A stretch of DNA of 64,000 nt from Deltaproteobacteria bacterium (GCA_020630875.1 JAHDIH010000002.1:186001-250000), one strand, 5' to 3'. Shown: positions 44,744 to 54,576, counted from the stretch's first letter. The notes: a model not told the origin generated them from the sequence alone. A program made the numbers and translations.

Positions 44744-46912
44744 ATGGATGAGCAGGAGACGTATACGGCTACTACGCGACGTATCGTTTTTCAGAATCCA
44801 GATAATGGATGGACCGTATGTCGAGTCGAGCTCGATGAAAGCGATGATATGGGGACCGTGGTAGGAAGTCTTCCCGGCCTTCAAACAGGACAGCTTGTCA
44901 CCTTTACGGGGACTTGGATCACCGACCCAAAGTACGGTAAACAATTCAAAGCATCGGCTTATCAAGTCGCGAGTCCGAAAACGTTAATCGGCATAGAGAA
45001 GTATATCGCCTCAGGGCTGCTGCCGGGAGTAGGTCCAGAACTTGCCAAGCGTATCGTTGCTACCTTTGGTCATGAGACGTTGGAAGTTCTCGACCAAGAA
45101 CCAGATCGACTATCGCACGTTGAAGGCATTGGCCCGTCTAAAGTAGCTAAGATCAAGGAGCACTACAAAGGTAAACAAGAGCTTCAGTCACTTTTGATTT
45201 TCCTGCAAGGGCATGGGGTATCTCCGACTTTCGCACCCAGAATTCATCAAGTGTACGGCTCTGATGCCGCAAGAATCATCAGAGAAAATCCGTATCGAAT
45301 GGCAATAGATATTTGGGGCATTGGATTTCGTACTGCCGATGGCATTGCCCAAAGTCTTGGGATTGAAAAAGACTCTCCATCACGGGTTGAAGCGGGCGTA
45401 CTTCATGCTCTGGGACTAGCAGTAGATAATGGCCATCTTCACATACCCAGGGGCAATTTGATTAGTGAGTCTCAGCAACTACTTTCAGTATCCGAGTCTC
45501 ATATAGAAAGTGCGATAGGCAGGTTAGAACTTTCCAATCTGATTATCGACGAGGAGTTGAATGATAAGGGCCGCTGCGTCTCGCTCTGGAGAATGTGGGA
45601 GCTTGAAGTAGCCTCCGCGAAGTTACTAGCAAAGCTTGCAGCTACTGAGCCACCTAAGCCTCCAGATATCAAAAAGGTATCGGGGAAATTGGGAATTGAG
45701 CTTTCCGAAGAACAAAAGCAAGCAGTAACTGCGGCATTGAAGTCCAAGGTAAGCGCTATCACAGGTGGGCCGGGCGTAGGCAAAACAACAATTGTGAAAG
45801 TGCTAGTCGATGCCTGCATTATGGCAAAACGTCGCGTGCTGTTGTGCGCCCCTACAGGGCGTGCTGCCAAAAGACTCTCTGAAGCTGCGGGAATGGAGGC
45901 TAGTACCATTCATCGACTTCTGGAATTCAAGCCGCATGACTCACTTTTCGCACGTAACATGGACAACCTACTGGAGGCAGATTTTGTGGTGGTAGACGAA
46001 GCTTCAATGGTTGATATTGCAATCCTTCAAGCATTGTTGAGTGCGGTCCCAACACAAGCGCAGGTCGTTTTTGTTGGCGATGCAGATCAACTTCCATCCG
46101 TGGGACCTGGCAATGTCCTTGCAGACTTATTGGACTCTGAGTTCGTTTCCAGCATTAGACTCACCAAAGTATTTAGACAGGCGCAAGACAGTTCAATTAT
46201 TCAAGTGGCACACTCTATTAATCGAGGCGATATGCCAGAGATTCCTAAGCCGAATGAAGGAGAGTTGGGCGATCTGTATTTCATAAACCAAAGTACTCCC
46301 GATGGGATTGCGGACACCATTAAGGAGTTGGTTGCGTCTCGCATTCCAGACAAGTTTGGTCTCGACCCCCTTACCGATATCCAAGTACTAACCCCTATGC
46401 ATCGCGGTCCACTTGGAACTGCCGCACTAAATGAGGCGCTTCAGGTTCGGCTCAACGGAACTGCAGGACAAGAGTTAGTGCGCGGAAGTCGCAAATTCCG
46501 ACAAGGGGATAAGGTGATGCAAATAAAAAACGATCACGACCGGGGAATTTACAATGGAGACATTGGAATCGTTTGTAATGTCACATCAGAGGCTTTGCAT
46601 GTCGACTTTGGAAGTGGTCCTCCCATTGGCTATGAACGAGCAAGCTTAGATCAGTTGGTTCACGCTTATGCCATTAGCGTGCATAAAAGTCAGGGGTCGG
46701 AATATCCATGCGTGGTGATACCGGTCAGCACGCATCACTTCGTGATGCTGCAACGAAACTTAATCTACACTGGAATTACCCGCGGCAAGCGTCTGGTTAT
46801 TTTGATTGGGCAGCAAAAAGCTTTGAAGCGAGCCGTGCAAACGATTGATTCTCGCACGCGAAATACCTATTTGACTCAACGGATTGAAACGGAAGTAAAA
46901 CGACTCGGTTAG
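44744..46912 (+). CDS. recD2: RecD2-family DNA helicase
   Basis: A 722-residue superfamily 1B 5'-3' DNA helicase. N-terminal OB-like domain (about 1-85), helix-hairpin-helix repeats (LLPGVGPELAKRIV, VEGIGPSKVAKI), then the motor: Walker A GGPGVGKTT (about residue 342), PTGRAAKRL, Walker B VVDEASMVD, FVGDADQLPSVGPG, and motif VI region HKSQGSEYP with GITRGK. This build lacks RecBC partners and matches RecD2, linked to replication-fork repair and mismatch control. ATG 44744. It converges with a lipoprotein gene by 4 nt. Confidence 0.95.
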   Translation: MDEQETYTATTRRIVFQNPDNGWTVCRVELDESDDMGTVVGSLPGLQTGQLVTFTGTWITDPKYGKQFKASAYQVASPKTLIGIEKYIASGLLPGVGPELAKRIVATFGHETLEVLDQEPDRLSHVEGIGPSKVAKIKEHYKGKQELQSLLIFLQGHGVSPTFAPRIHQVYGSDAARIIRENPYRMAIDIWGIGFRTADGIAQSLGIEKDSPSRVEAGVLHALGLAVDNGHLHIPRGNLISESQQLLSVSESHIESAIGRLELSNLIIDEELNDKGRCVSLWRMWELEVASAKLLAKLAATEPPKPPDIKKVSGKLGIELSEEQKQAVTAALKSKVSAITGGPGVGKTTIVKVLVDACIMAKRRVLLCAPTGRAAKRLSEAAGMEASTIHRLLEFKPHDSLFARNMDNLLEADFVVVDEASMVDIAILQALLSAVPTQAQVVFVGDADQLPSVGPGNVLADLLDSEFVSSIRLTKVFRQAQDSSIIQVAHSINRGDMPEIPKPNEGELGDLYFINQSTPDGIADTIKELVASRIPDKFGLDPLTDIQVLTPMHRGPLGTAALNEALQVRLNGTAGQELVRGSRKFRQGDKVMQIKNDHDRGIYNGDIGIVCNVTSEALHVDFGSGPPIGYERASLDQLVHAYAISVHKSQGSEYPCVVIPVSTHHFVMLQRNLIYTGITRGKRLVILIGQQKALKRAVQTIDSRTRNTYLTQRIETEVKRLG

Positions 46913-47445
46913 CAATCGTTTCCCGGTATCAAATATTCAAGGAAGAAGCAGCCGCCATCAGAGTTATCGTCACTCTTTGGGGCTACTACTTTGTCCTCGT
47001 CCAGTATCAGCTGAAGGTTTAGCTGCAAACCGAAGCCGGCGCTCTTGGCAGTGTTAATCGAACCCTGCAGACCTAAGACTCCGTTCTTGTTTTTTCCGAA
47101 CCTTCTGCCGGCTCCTAACTGTAGTCGGGCGTGATTAGCTCGAGGATCAACAACTCCCAGCGCAGCCGTACTAATTTCCCAGCCTTTGCGGTCAAATGAA
47201 AGGCCAACTCCAAGAGCGCCCATTGGTGACTTTTTCTCTTCTTCTGTACCGATTGGTACTCCAGCTTCTCCAACAAAATCCAAGGTATCTTCCCAACCCA
47301 ACTTGGGAGTCATGAAGAGTCCTACGACTACCGCAGAGTCGCTGTCGACCTGATCGTATCTCGCAAATACTCCCAAATTAGTTCTACATCCAGCGAGGGA
47401 ACAGACAACAGCCAAAGAAAATGTTAGCAATGGAACTAATCGCAT
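46909..47445 (-). CDS. Hypothetical outer-membrane-like lipoprotein
   Basis: A 178-residue lipoprotein with a clear signal peptide and lipobox SLAGC. The rest is mostly beta-strand with Gly-rich turns (GALGVGLSFDRKGWEIS, LQLGAGRRFGKNKN, AGFGLQLNLQLIL), like a small barrel or a lipid-anchored beta protein, and ends with Cys residues (GGCFFLEY, GNDC). I recognise no family. ATG 47445 is preferred; a GTG at 47475 would add ten residues before the signal peptide. Convergent with recD2 (4-nt overlap). Confidence 0.72.
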   Translation of the reverse strand: MRLVPLLTFSLAVVCSLAGCRTNLGVFARYDQVDSDSAVVVGLFMTPKLGWEDTLDFVGEAGVPIGTEEEKKSPMGALGVGLSFDRKGWEISTAALGVVDPRANHARLQLGAGRRFGKNKNGVLGLQGSINTAKSAGFGLQLNLQLILDEDKVVAPKSDDNSDGGCFFLEYLIPGNDC

Positions 47446-47713
47446 ATCCTTTTTATAGCACTGGTAATTTATCACGACGGCGCACTATAGAGAACAAAGC
47501 GGCAATGTAAGGCAAGCAGCGGAGCTCTCGTTAAGAGACAATGGATAAAGTGATAACAAATACCGACCGATAGATAAATGACCGGTAAAAGGTCAGCAAC
47601 CAGCATCCTTGTAATTTCAATCCCCTTCCAATTTGGGACTTGCAGTGAAAGAGTTGAGACATAAATGTTTCATTCAGCTTGAGTTGCGCTCTCAATACCG
47701 AGACTATTTACCT

Positions 47714-48547
47714 ATGACGGAATACATCCCCCCTGACGTTTGGAAGTGGAACAGAGATAGCGGCGGCAAGTTCGCGAGCATCAACAGACCGATTGCAGGC
47801 CCTACTCATGACGCCGTCTTGCCAAAGGGAAATCACCCGTTTCAGCTTTATTCGCTAGCAACACCCAATGGTCAGAAGGTGACCATCATGTTTGAAGAAC
47901 TAATCGAGCTTGGAATCGAAGAGGCGGAATACGACGCGTACTTGATTAACATCAGTGAGGGAGCACAATTCGGAAGTGGTTTTGTCGAAATAAATCCTAA
48001 TTCGAAAATTCCCGCATTGGTCGACAACAGCGGGGACAAGCCGACTAATATTTTTGAGTCCGGGGCTATTCTTGTTCATCTCGCAGAAAAGTTCGGAAAA
48101 TTCTTGCCGCCACCATCGGAGCCAGCGAAACGCGCCGAAGTGTTGTCTTGGTTATTCTGGCAAATGGGTAGTGCTCCCTATTTAGGCGGTGGCTTTGGGC
48201 ACTTTTACGCTTATGCTCCCAAGAAGTTTGAATACCCCATTAATCGTTTTGCCATGGAAACCAAACGGCAATTAGATGTTTTAGATAAGCAGCTCGCGCA
48301 TAATCAATATTTAGCAGGAGACTACAGTATTGCCGACATCGCGGTATGGCCTTGGTACGGTGCATTGGTGTTGGGACGCATCTATGATGCCGCAAAGTTC
48401 TTATCCGTGGACAGCTACAAAAATGTTATCCGGTGGGCTAGGGAAATAGACACTCGCCAAGCCGTCATTCGTGGAAAGCGAGTTAATCGTGCTTGGGGAC
48501 CAGAAGAAGAGCAACTCCACGAAAGGCATAGTCGCTCAGATTTTTGA
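47714..48547 (+). CDS. yghU: YghU-like glutathione S-transferase / disulfide-bond oxidoreductase
   Basis: A 277-residue Nu-class GST very similar to E. coli YghU: PDVWKWNRDSGGKFASINRP, PTHDAVLPKG, LATPNGQKVTIMFEEL, FVEINPNSKIPALVD, LAEKFGKFLPP, LFWQMGSAPYLGGGFGHFY, NRFAMETKRQLDVLDKQLA and QLHERHSRSDF all match. YghU uses two glutathiones and reduces disulfides and organic hydroperoxides. The start is ATG 47714 (TEYIPPDVW), not an upstream reading from 47633, which would add 27 unrelated residues. A TGACC-N7-GGTCA inverted repeat (47579-47595) lies upstream and could be an operator. Its end overlaps the convergent fusion gene by 12 nt. Confidence 0.95.
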   Translation: MTEYIPPDVWKWNRDSGGKFASINRPIAGPTHDAVLPKGNHPFQLYSLATPNGQKVTIMFEELIELGIEEAEYDAYLINISEGAQFGSGFVEINPNSKIPALVDNSGDKPTNIFESGAILVHLAEKFGKFLPPPSEPAKRAEVLSWLFWQMGSAPYLGGGFGHFYAYAPKKFEYPINRFAMETKRQLDVLDKQLAHNQYLAGDYSIADIAVWPWYGALVLGRIYDAAKFLSVDSYKNVIRWAREIDTRQAVIRGKRVNRAWGPEEEQLHERHSRSDF

Positions 48548-49822
48548 ACTTTCGAGCAATTCCAATTTGTGAAGAAGAGACCTAAAGTCTTCTTGGAGCT
48601 CGGCGTGGATGGATACCCGGACGTTACTGCGGGGGTGCGTAAAAATCATTCTTTGGTGGTGCAGTGCTAAGCGGTGAAAGTTGAATTCTTCTCTGAAAAG
48701 GCGATTGTAGTGACCTTTTCCATACCTTACGTCTCCAATAATCGGGTGCGAAATATGCTTAAGATGTCTTCTGATCTGGTGAAGTCGCCCTGTTATTGGG
48801 GACGCTGCCACGAGTCCAAATCGCTCGTAGGTACCAAGGAGCTGGAGCTTGGTGATTGCTTCTTTCTTAGTATTATTGGAGTCACCTGAGAGAGGATGAT
48901 TTACCTCCTTTACTTTTGGGGAGTTTCCACGAACTAAGGCAAGGTAGCGCTTATCTACTTTTCTTTTTTGGAATTGCCTTTGAATATCTGCTGCCATTTC
49001 TGAAGATAGGGCAAACAAGACGATACCACTTGTAGCTCTATCGATTCTATGAACAGGATAAACGAATCGTCCTAGTTGGTCTCTCAGTTGCTCAAGAGCC
49101 GATACGCCATCTCGCGCCCATCCCGGATGAACCAATTGACCTGACGGTTTGTTAACGGCCACAAGCAACTCGTCTTGAAATACGATCTGCAGAGGTTTGA
49201 GTGTCTCCTCTTGCTCTTTTTTTCGCTTGGGCATTCCTCGAGCGAAGAGTGTTGCGGTGGCAACAGAGTGGAACAACTGTTCAAGTGCCGCACCAACTTG
49301 CTGAGATTCCAATATGGCAAATGCTCGAGAGATCGCTTCAAGTGTTGCTAGACCACCCGGGCGCGTCTCTTCTCGAACGCCCCATTCGCTCTCTTTACCA
49401 TCCGGCAAAATGACGTGTTCTGCTTCTGCAAGTCCAGGGACCCTTTTGGGAATCCTTGAAGCTTGTCTCCAATTTCCATCAGGAACAATGAGGGTTATTG
49501 GACGTGGATCACTTGAGATGAGTGTCTTCGTTAAGACCTTCGCCTTTTCACTTGGAAACAACACCATGATCCGCCGTTTCCCATCATGCAGTGACTTGAG
49601 ATTAAGGGGCGACTCTTGCTTGCCATGAACGTAAAGCTCACTGTTAGGCATTGCCTCTAGCGCAAGGTATCCGGTCGACGTAGTTTTGTAGAGTTCTCTA
49701 AAATGGGAGACAATTGCCAATCTTGTTTTTGTCTCGATCGTTGGAATTTCTGCACACATGCACCTGGGAACGTGCAGCCTGCATCGCGCACAACGAGCTG
49801 CCCTTTTGGTTCTTCGGCCCAC
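48536..49822 (-). CDS. Fusion of DTW-domain (TapT-like) and RluA/TruC-like pseudouridine synthase
   Basis: A 428-residue two-domain protein. Residues about 1-200 form a DTW domain: zinc motif CARCRLHVPRCMC, then LIVPDGNWRQASRIP (the usual DxTW motif reads DGNW) and RPGGLATLEAI. This family installs 3-amino-3-carboxypropyl groups on tRNA uridines (TapT). Residues about 208-420 form an RluA-type pseudouridine synthase: NKPSGQLVHPG, the catalytic HRIDRATSGIVLF (Asp), RYLALVRG, and GRLHQIRRHLKHISHPIIGD. In E. coli these are separate proteins (TapT; TruC acting on tRNA psi65), so the fusion likely modifies two uridines of tRNA. GTG start at 49822, with GAGGT 10 nt upstream. Confidence 0.9.
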   Translation of the reverse strand: MGRRTKRAARCARCRLHVPRCMCAEIPTIETKTRLAIVSHFRELYKTTSTGYLALEAMPNSELYVHGKQESPLNLKSLHDGKRRIMVLFPSEKAKVLTKTLISSDPRPITLIVPDGNWRQASRIPKRVPGLAEAEHVILPDGKESEWGVREETRPGGLATLEAISRAFAILESQQVGAALEQLFHSVATATLFARGMPKRKKEQEETLKPLQIVFQDELLVAVNKPSGQLVHPGWARDGVSALEQLRDQLGRFVYPVHRIDRATSGIVLFALSSEMAADIQRQFQKRKVDKRYLALVRGNSPKVKEVNHPLSGDSNNTKKEAITKLQLLGTYERFGLVAASPITGRLHQIRRHLKHISHPIIGDVRYGKGHYNRLFREEFNFHRLALHHQRMIFTHPRSNVRVSIHAELQEDFRSLLHKLELLESSKI

Positions 49823-49870
49823 GTGGCGTAGTACCTCATTTTTCTGCTTAGTTGTTGTCTATTTTACGAC

Positions 49871-52120
49871 CTAGGAGAAATGTTTTCGAATGGTCACAAC
49901 GATAGACTTAGACGAGGGGGTTCCACTTTGTTTGTCTCGTAGTGACAAAGGAACGAGCGCATTTCCCTCAGGGAAGTACATTGCAGCGCAACCTTCTGGA
50001 ATATCGTAGGACAGTACCTGGTATCCCGCAATGCAACGCTTCTTCTCGTAGTTGCTACTAATTGATATTTTGTCGCCACTTTTGAGTGAATGCTTAACTA
50101 AGTCTTTTTCATTCAAAAATACTACGTTGCGTCCACCATAGACTCCTCGGTAGCGGTCGTCGTTACCATAGATGGTGGTGTTGAATTGGTCATGGCTTCG
50201 CATCGTCATAAGCAATAGCCCTTTTTCTTTAGTCTCAAAAGTAGGGATTTCGTTGACGGTAAATTGAGCCTTTCCCAATGCCTCAAAGTCCAGTTCTCGT
50301 GCGCTGTTTGGTAAGATGAATCCGCTCTCACTTCTTACTCGCTGATTGTAGTTTTCAAAACCGTCAACAACTTCTTCTATTTTGTCACGAATGCGGTCGT
50401 AGTTGGCAACGTAGTCGTTCCAGTCTTCGTCTAAAAGAGCGTCGGCGAAGAGTGCTACAATTGCTGGTTCGCTTCGCAGATTTTCTCCGGCTGGTTTACC
50501 CCTTCCTTGCGAACGATGCACAACGCTCATCGAGTTTTCCACGGTTACGAATTGGTCGCCAGTTGCCTGTTTGTCCAATTCGCTTCTTCCCAAGCATGGC
50601 AGGATAATTGAGACCGCGCCGGGGTAGGCATGGCTTCTGTTCGGCTTAGTGGAAACGTGCACGGTTAACGCGCAGTTTTGCAATGCTTCTGCAACTACCG
50701 CTGAGTCTGGGGCTGCGGATAAAAGGTTGCCACCCAAGGCGAAAAATAGCAGCCCATCTTCACGATGCATCTTTTCTATTGATTCAGCTACGTCCAAGCC
50801 TTTGCTTGGCGGCGGGGAAAAAGAAAAAGCTTTTCCCAAACGACCCGTAAATTCTTCGCTCGGCGCGTGGTTGATCCCCACGGTTCTATCCCCTTGCACG
50901 TTACTGTGACCACGGACGGGGCAAAGTCCCGCTCCTTGTTTTCCCAGGTTCCCTTTGATGAGCGCAAGATTTACGAGTTCTTGAACATTAGCGACCCCAT
51001 GAACGTGCTGGGTAATGCCCATGGCCCAACAAATGATGGACGAAGAAGACCGACGATAAATATCTGCGCATCTAACGATTTGCGACTTTGTAAGTCCTGT
51101 GGCATCCAGAATCTGATCCCAACTTGTTTTGCTACAGTTTTCCTCAAGCTCTGGCAGGCCAGCAGTGTGTTGGCTGATGAATTCTTGCGCGATAATGTCG
51201 CCTTCCACTTGCTGCCATTCCAAAAGTGTTTTCAGCATCCCTTTGATGAAAGCGATGTCCGAACCTACTTTTAGCTGGACGTACTCTGTGGCCAGCGCGA
51301 CTCCGTCTTTCGAAAGAATGTCTCGTGGCTTCTGAGGATGCTTGAATGCGAGCAATCCTGATTCTTTTAGCGGATTGATGCAAACGATAGCTGCTCCTCG
51401 TATGGCGGCTTCACGTAACGTAGAGAGCATTCGCGGATGGTTAGTTCCTGGATTCTGCCCAAAGATGAAAATGGCCTCGGCGTACTTAAAATCGCTAAGG
51501 CTCACGGTGCCTTTACCAACGCCCACGGTTTTGGACATACCTACGCCGCTGGACTCGTGACACATGTTGGAACAATCCGGAAAGTTGTTGGTTCCCAACT
51601 TGCGACCAAGCAGCTGATAAAGAAACGCTGCTTCGTTACTAGCTCTCCCCGAAGTATAAAAGATGGCGTCGTTTGGAGTCGAAAGATTCTTTTTACATTC
51701 TTGGATGACGTTGCGTGCTTCTTCCCAGCTGCATGATGTGTAGGAAGAGCCATTTTTACTAATGTGTGGTTGGACAATGCGTCCGAGCAGGCCCAATTCA
51801 AAGTCGGTTTTCTCTGTTAGAGCTTTTATGGAGAATTCTGAGAGTTTCGCTATCGTCCTGGTAGATTCTTCCGCGATTGCTTTAGCGCCATTTTCACAGT
51901 ATTCGAATTTTGAGCGATGGTCTGCTGGATCTGGCCAAGCACACCCTGGACAATCGAATCCATTTTTTTGATTCATTTGCCCAAGAATTCTAAGTCCTCG
52001 GATCGCACCGGCCTTTTTCGTGCGCAAATGAGAAAGCGTCTGTTTAACCGCGGTCAGCCCGCCAGCTACAGATTTGATTCTCCCTGGTTGAGCGTCACCC
52101 TTAATTGGAGTTTTATCCAC
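49871..52120 (-). CDS. YdeP-like molybdopterin oxidoreductase (FdhF/YdeP family)
   Basis: A 749-residue molybdenum enzyme-like protein with the YdeP layout: N-terminal GFDCPGCAWPDP and EYCENGAKA, then FYTSGRASNEAAFLYQLLGR, the NMCHESSG segment (Cys where formate dehydrogenase has Cys/Sec ligating Mo), FGQNPGTNHPRML, WAMGITQHVHG, LCPVRGHSNVQGDRTVGI, and a C-terminal molybdopterin dinucleotide-binding domain (TMRSHDQFNTTIYG). The family is poorly defined; E. coli YdeP aids acid resistance. No FdhD or electron-transfer subunit is adjacent. GTG start at 52120. It is divergent from the 2-oxoacid dehydrogenase operon. Confidence 0.9.
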   Translation of the reverse strand: MDKTPIKGDAQPGRIKSVAGGLTAVKQTLSHLRTKKAGAIRGLRILGQMNQKNGFDCPGCAWPDPADHRSKFEYCENGAKAIAEESTRTIAKLSEFSIKALTEKTDFELGLLGRIVQPHISKNGSSYTSCSWEEARNVIQECKKNLSTPNDAIFYTSGRASNEAAFLYQLLGRKLGTNNFPDCSNMCHESSGVGMSKTVGVGKGTVSLSDFKYAEAIFIFGQNPGTNHPRMLSTLREAAIRGAAIVCINPLKESGLLAFKHPQKPRDILSKDGVALATEYVQLKVGSDIAFIKGMLKTLLEWQQVEGDIIAQEFISQHTAGLPELEENCSKTSWDQILDATGLTKSQIVRCADIYRRSSSSIICWAMGITQHVHGVANVQELVNLALIKGNLGKQGAGLCPVRGHSNVQGDRTVGINHAPSEEFTGRLGKAFSFSPPPSKGLDVAESIEKMHREDGLLFFALGGNLLSAAPDSAVVAEALQNCALTVHVSTKPNRSHAYPGAVSIILPCLGRSELDKQATGDQFVTVENSMSVVHRSQGRGKPAGENLRSEPAIVALFADALLDEDWNDYVANYDRIRDKIEEVVDGFENYNQRVRSESGFILPNSARELDFEALGKAQFTVNEIPTFETKEKGLLLMTMRSHDQFNTTIYGNDDRYRGVYGGRNVVFLNEKDLVKHSLKSGDKISISSNYEKKRCIAGYQVLSYDIPEGCAAMYFPEGNALVPLSLRDKQSGTPSSKSIVVTIRKHFS

Positions 52121-52487
52121 AGGACGAGAAGTTAACCTGTTTTCTCGCTATTTTGGCCGAATGAGAGTGGAAATGTGTGACAACGCCCTCTGTGGAGAAA
52201 CACTGGACAATGTGGAGGCGGAGCCGTAACTGTCTGAAATCACGCCTCTTTGTTGGCACCCTGTAATCCACACTTAGGCGACCGCGCATATCATCAAATC
52301 TCGACCAACAGATCAAGTCATGAACACGAGTACATTTCTTTTTGTGAAGAAATCTTAAATTTGTCTGGGGATGACCATGCATTGATTCATGTTCACAGTG
52401 ATCATTCGTTCCCGGGTCGTTGCCCACAATCCTTCCTATGCAGGCGGAATTTTGGTACGAAACGTCATACATACAAAGGAGGAACGG
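52121..52487. other. Divergent intergenic control region (367 nt)
   Basis: The only gap above 300 nt. It separates the molybdopterin oxidoreductase gene (minus) from the dehydrogenase operon (plus). I see no convincing gene or RNA in it. Its right end holds the strongest ribosome site in the window, AAGGAGG (52476-52482) five nt before ATG 52488. A TGAACA/TGTTCA pair (near 52322 and 52390) is a weak inverted repeat. Promoters for both flanking genes must lie here, but none could be assigned with confidence. Confidence 0.5.
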
Positions 52488-53591
52488 ATGGCTGAAACCA
52501 CCGGTGAGCTGAGGCAAATATTAGATGACGATGGCAATGTACTTCCTGGTGCTGTTGTCCCTGACGTAAGTGACGCCAAGCTAAAACGAATTTTCGAAAA
52601 GATGCTCCTTGTCCGGGTGATGGATGAGCGAATGATGCGCTTGCAGCGTCAGGGGCGGCTTGGATTCTACATGAAGTCGATTGGTGAAGAAGCCAGTCAT
52701 TTCGCGGTATCGGTTCTTAAAGAAGACGATTGGATTTATCCGAGTTACCGAGAGCAGGGGGCTTGGTTTTGGCGTGATTACACGGTGGACCAGTACATCA
52801 ATCAACTGTTTGGCAACATTGAGGATCCTGTGAAAGGCCGGCAAATGCCTGTCCACCACTCAGCCAACTGGGCCAATCTGGTAAGCATATCTTCTCCAGT
52901 AGGAACTCAAATTCCTCAAGCCGTCGGAACGGCTCATGCCGCGAAGCTCAAAGGCAAAGACGACTGCTGCATGGTATATTTCGGCGAAGGGACGTCTTCC
53001 ACGGGGGCGTTTCATGTCGGATTGAACTTTGCGGGGGTCATGAAAGCTCCAGTCATTTTCCTTTGTCGTAACAACGGCTATGCGATTTCGGTTCCAGAAG
53101 AAAAACAAACCGCAGCTCATTCCTTTGCATCCAAAGGGATCGGGTACGGAATGCCAGGCATTCAAGTCGACGGCAACGATATTCTCGCTGTGATTAAAGT
53201 GTCAGAAGAGGCTGTGGCACGAGCAAGGGCAGGTCTTGGGCCAACGTTAATCGAGTTGCGAACTTACAGAATCGAAGGTCACTCTTCCTCAGACGACCCA
53301 TCAGTTTATCGGCCTGATGACGAGCCAGCGATTTGGGAAAAGAAAGACCCGCTCAAGAGGCTTCGTGGTTACATGAAGACTCGCGGTATCTACGACTCCA
53401 CCGAAGAAGAGCGCATCAAAGCTTCGCACAACTCAGCGATTGACAGTGCTATTGCCAAAGTCGACGTTCTTGGACCGCCCCCCGTTGAAAGTATTTTCGA
53501 CGACGTTTACGAGTCCATGCCTTGGTACCTGAAAGAACAACGCGAGTACTTACTCGCTCAAACTAGGGTTAAGAACCCACATCACCACTAG
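52488..53591 (+). CDS. 2-oxoacid dehydrogenase E1 component, alpha subunit (copy 1)
   Basis: A 367-residue thiamine-diphosphate E1-alpha. Seen: MDERMMRLQRQGRLGFYMKS, the TPP-binding GEGTSSTGAFHVGLNFAGV…CRNN (GEG rather than GDG, as in branched-chain enzymes), PEEKQTAAHSF, and HSSSDDPSVYR, the loop regulated by phosphorylation in eukaryotes. It decarboxylates a 2-oxoacid, likely branched-chain, with E1-beta. ATG 52488 has AAGGAGG five nt upstream; an upstream in-frame ATG at 52389 lacks support. First gene of the operon. Confidence 0.93.
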   Translation: MAETTGELRQILDDDGNVLPGAVVPDVSDAKLKRIFEKMLLVRVMDERMMRLQRQGRLGFYMKSIGEEASHFAVSVLKEDDWIYPSYREQGAWFWRDYTVDQYINQLFGNIEDPVKGRQMPVHHSANWANLVSISSPVGTQIPQAVGTAHAAKLKGKDDCCMVYFGEGTSSTGAFHVGLNFAGVMKAPVIFLCRNNGYAISVPEEKQTAAHSFASKGIGYGMPGIQVDGNDILAVIKVSEEAVARARAGLGPTLIELRTYRIEGHSSSDDPSVYRPDDEPAIWEKKDPLKRLRGYMKTRGIYDSTEEERIKASHNSAIDSAIAKVDVLGPPPVESIFDDVYESMPWYLKEQREYLLAQTRVKNPHHH

Positions 53592-53600
53592 GAATTAGAT

Positions 53601-54575
53601 ATGCCTACAATGAACATAATCCAAGCTGTAAATTCAGCCCTCCACATCGAAATGGACCGAGTACCAGAGACGGTAATTCTGGGTGAAGATGTTGGTAAGT
53701 TTGGCGGCGTTTTCCGTGCTACCAGCGGTCTACAAGAAAAATTCGGAGAAGAGCGCGTGTTTGATACGCCGCTGTCAGAAGCGGGAATCATTGGAACCGC
53801 GATTGGGATGGCGCTCTACGGAATGCGTCCGATTCCTGAAATTCAATTTGCTGACTTTATCTTTCCAGCCTTTGATCAAATCGTAAACGAACTCGCCAAG
53901 TTTCGTTATCGGTCTGGTGGACAGTACCCATGCCCCGTGGTGATTCGAACGCCATACGGCGGAGGAATTCGCGGAGGGCACTATCATTCGCAATCTCCTG
54001 AAGCACTATTTATCCATACGCCCGGCTTGAAAGTCGTGACTCCTTCCAATCCTTACGATGCCAAGGGATTGCTTCTCGCTTGTTTGAGGCAAAACGACCC
54101 AGTGCTTTTCATGGAACCCAAAAGAATTTACCGCGCGTCACGTGGTGAAGTTCCGGAAGGTGATTTTGAAGTAGAAATCGGAAAAGCAAAAGTAACGACT
54201 CCAGGGGAGCAAGTAACTTTACTTTCCTACGGTGGCATGGTCACCATTTGCGAAGAAGCTGCTAAGAAAGCTTCTGAAATTGGTATTTCTTGCGAAGTAG
54301 TAGATTTGCGCACGCTGCTTCCGTTCGATATCGAAACGATACTTGAGTCGGTGAAGAAAACGGGCCGTGCGGTGGTGGTCCACGAGGCTCCGAAAACCTG
54401 TGGGTTTGGTGCCGAACTGGTGGCATCTATTTGCGAAAGAGCACTTGAGCATTTGGAAGCACCGATTCAGCGAGTAGCGGGATTTGACACACCGTTTCCG
54501 TATTCACTAGAGCACGAATATTTACCAAACGCGGACCGAGTTCTTGGCGCGATTAGAAAAACACTGGAGTGGTAG
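53601..54575 (+). CDS. 2-oxoacid dehydrogenase E1 component, beta subunit
   Basis: A 324-residue E1-beta of normal length. Landmarks: NSALHIEMDRVPETVILGEDVGKFGGVF, the TPP-contacting LSEAGIIGTAIGMALYG, EIQFADFIFPAFDQI, RTPYGGGIRGGHYHSQSPEA, and the C-terminal transketolase domain (LLSYGGMV, VVHEAPKTCGFGAEL). It pairs with one or both E1-alpha subunits in this operon. ATG 53601, 9 nt after the first alpha gene. It is followed after 1 nt by the E2 gene. Confidence 0.95.
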   Translation: MPTMNIIQAVNSALHIEMDRVPETVILGEDVGKFGGVFRATSGLQEKFGEERVFDTPLSEAGIIGTAIGMALYGMRPIPEIQFADFIFPAFDQIVNELAKFRYRSGGQYPCPVVIRTPYGGGIRGGHYHSQSPEALFIHTPGLKVVTPSNPYDAKGLLLACLRQNDPVLFMEPKRIYRASRGEVPEGDFEVEIGKAKVTTPGEQVTLLSYGGMVTICEEAAKKASEIGISCEVVDLRTLLPFDIETILESVKKTGRAVVVHEAPKTCGFGAELVASICERALEHLEAPIQRVAGFDTPFPYSLEHEYLPNADRVLGAIRKTLEW

Positions 54576-54576
54576 C

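Noticed and set aside
47579-47595. TGACC-N7-GGTCA inverted repeat upstream of the GST gene
   Set aside because: Only 5-bp arms; such repeats occur by chance, so I did not list it as an operator on its own.
52121-52487. Possible small RNA or riboswitch in the 367-nt gap
   Set aside because: No conserved riboswitch core, terminator or strong stem was visible; it is more simply a divergent promoter region.
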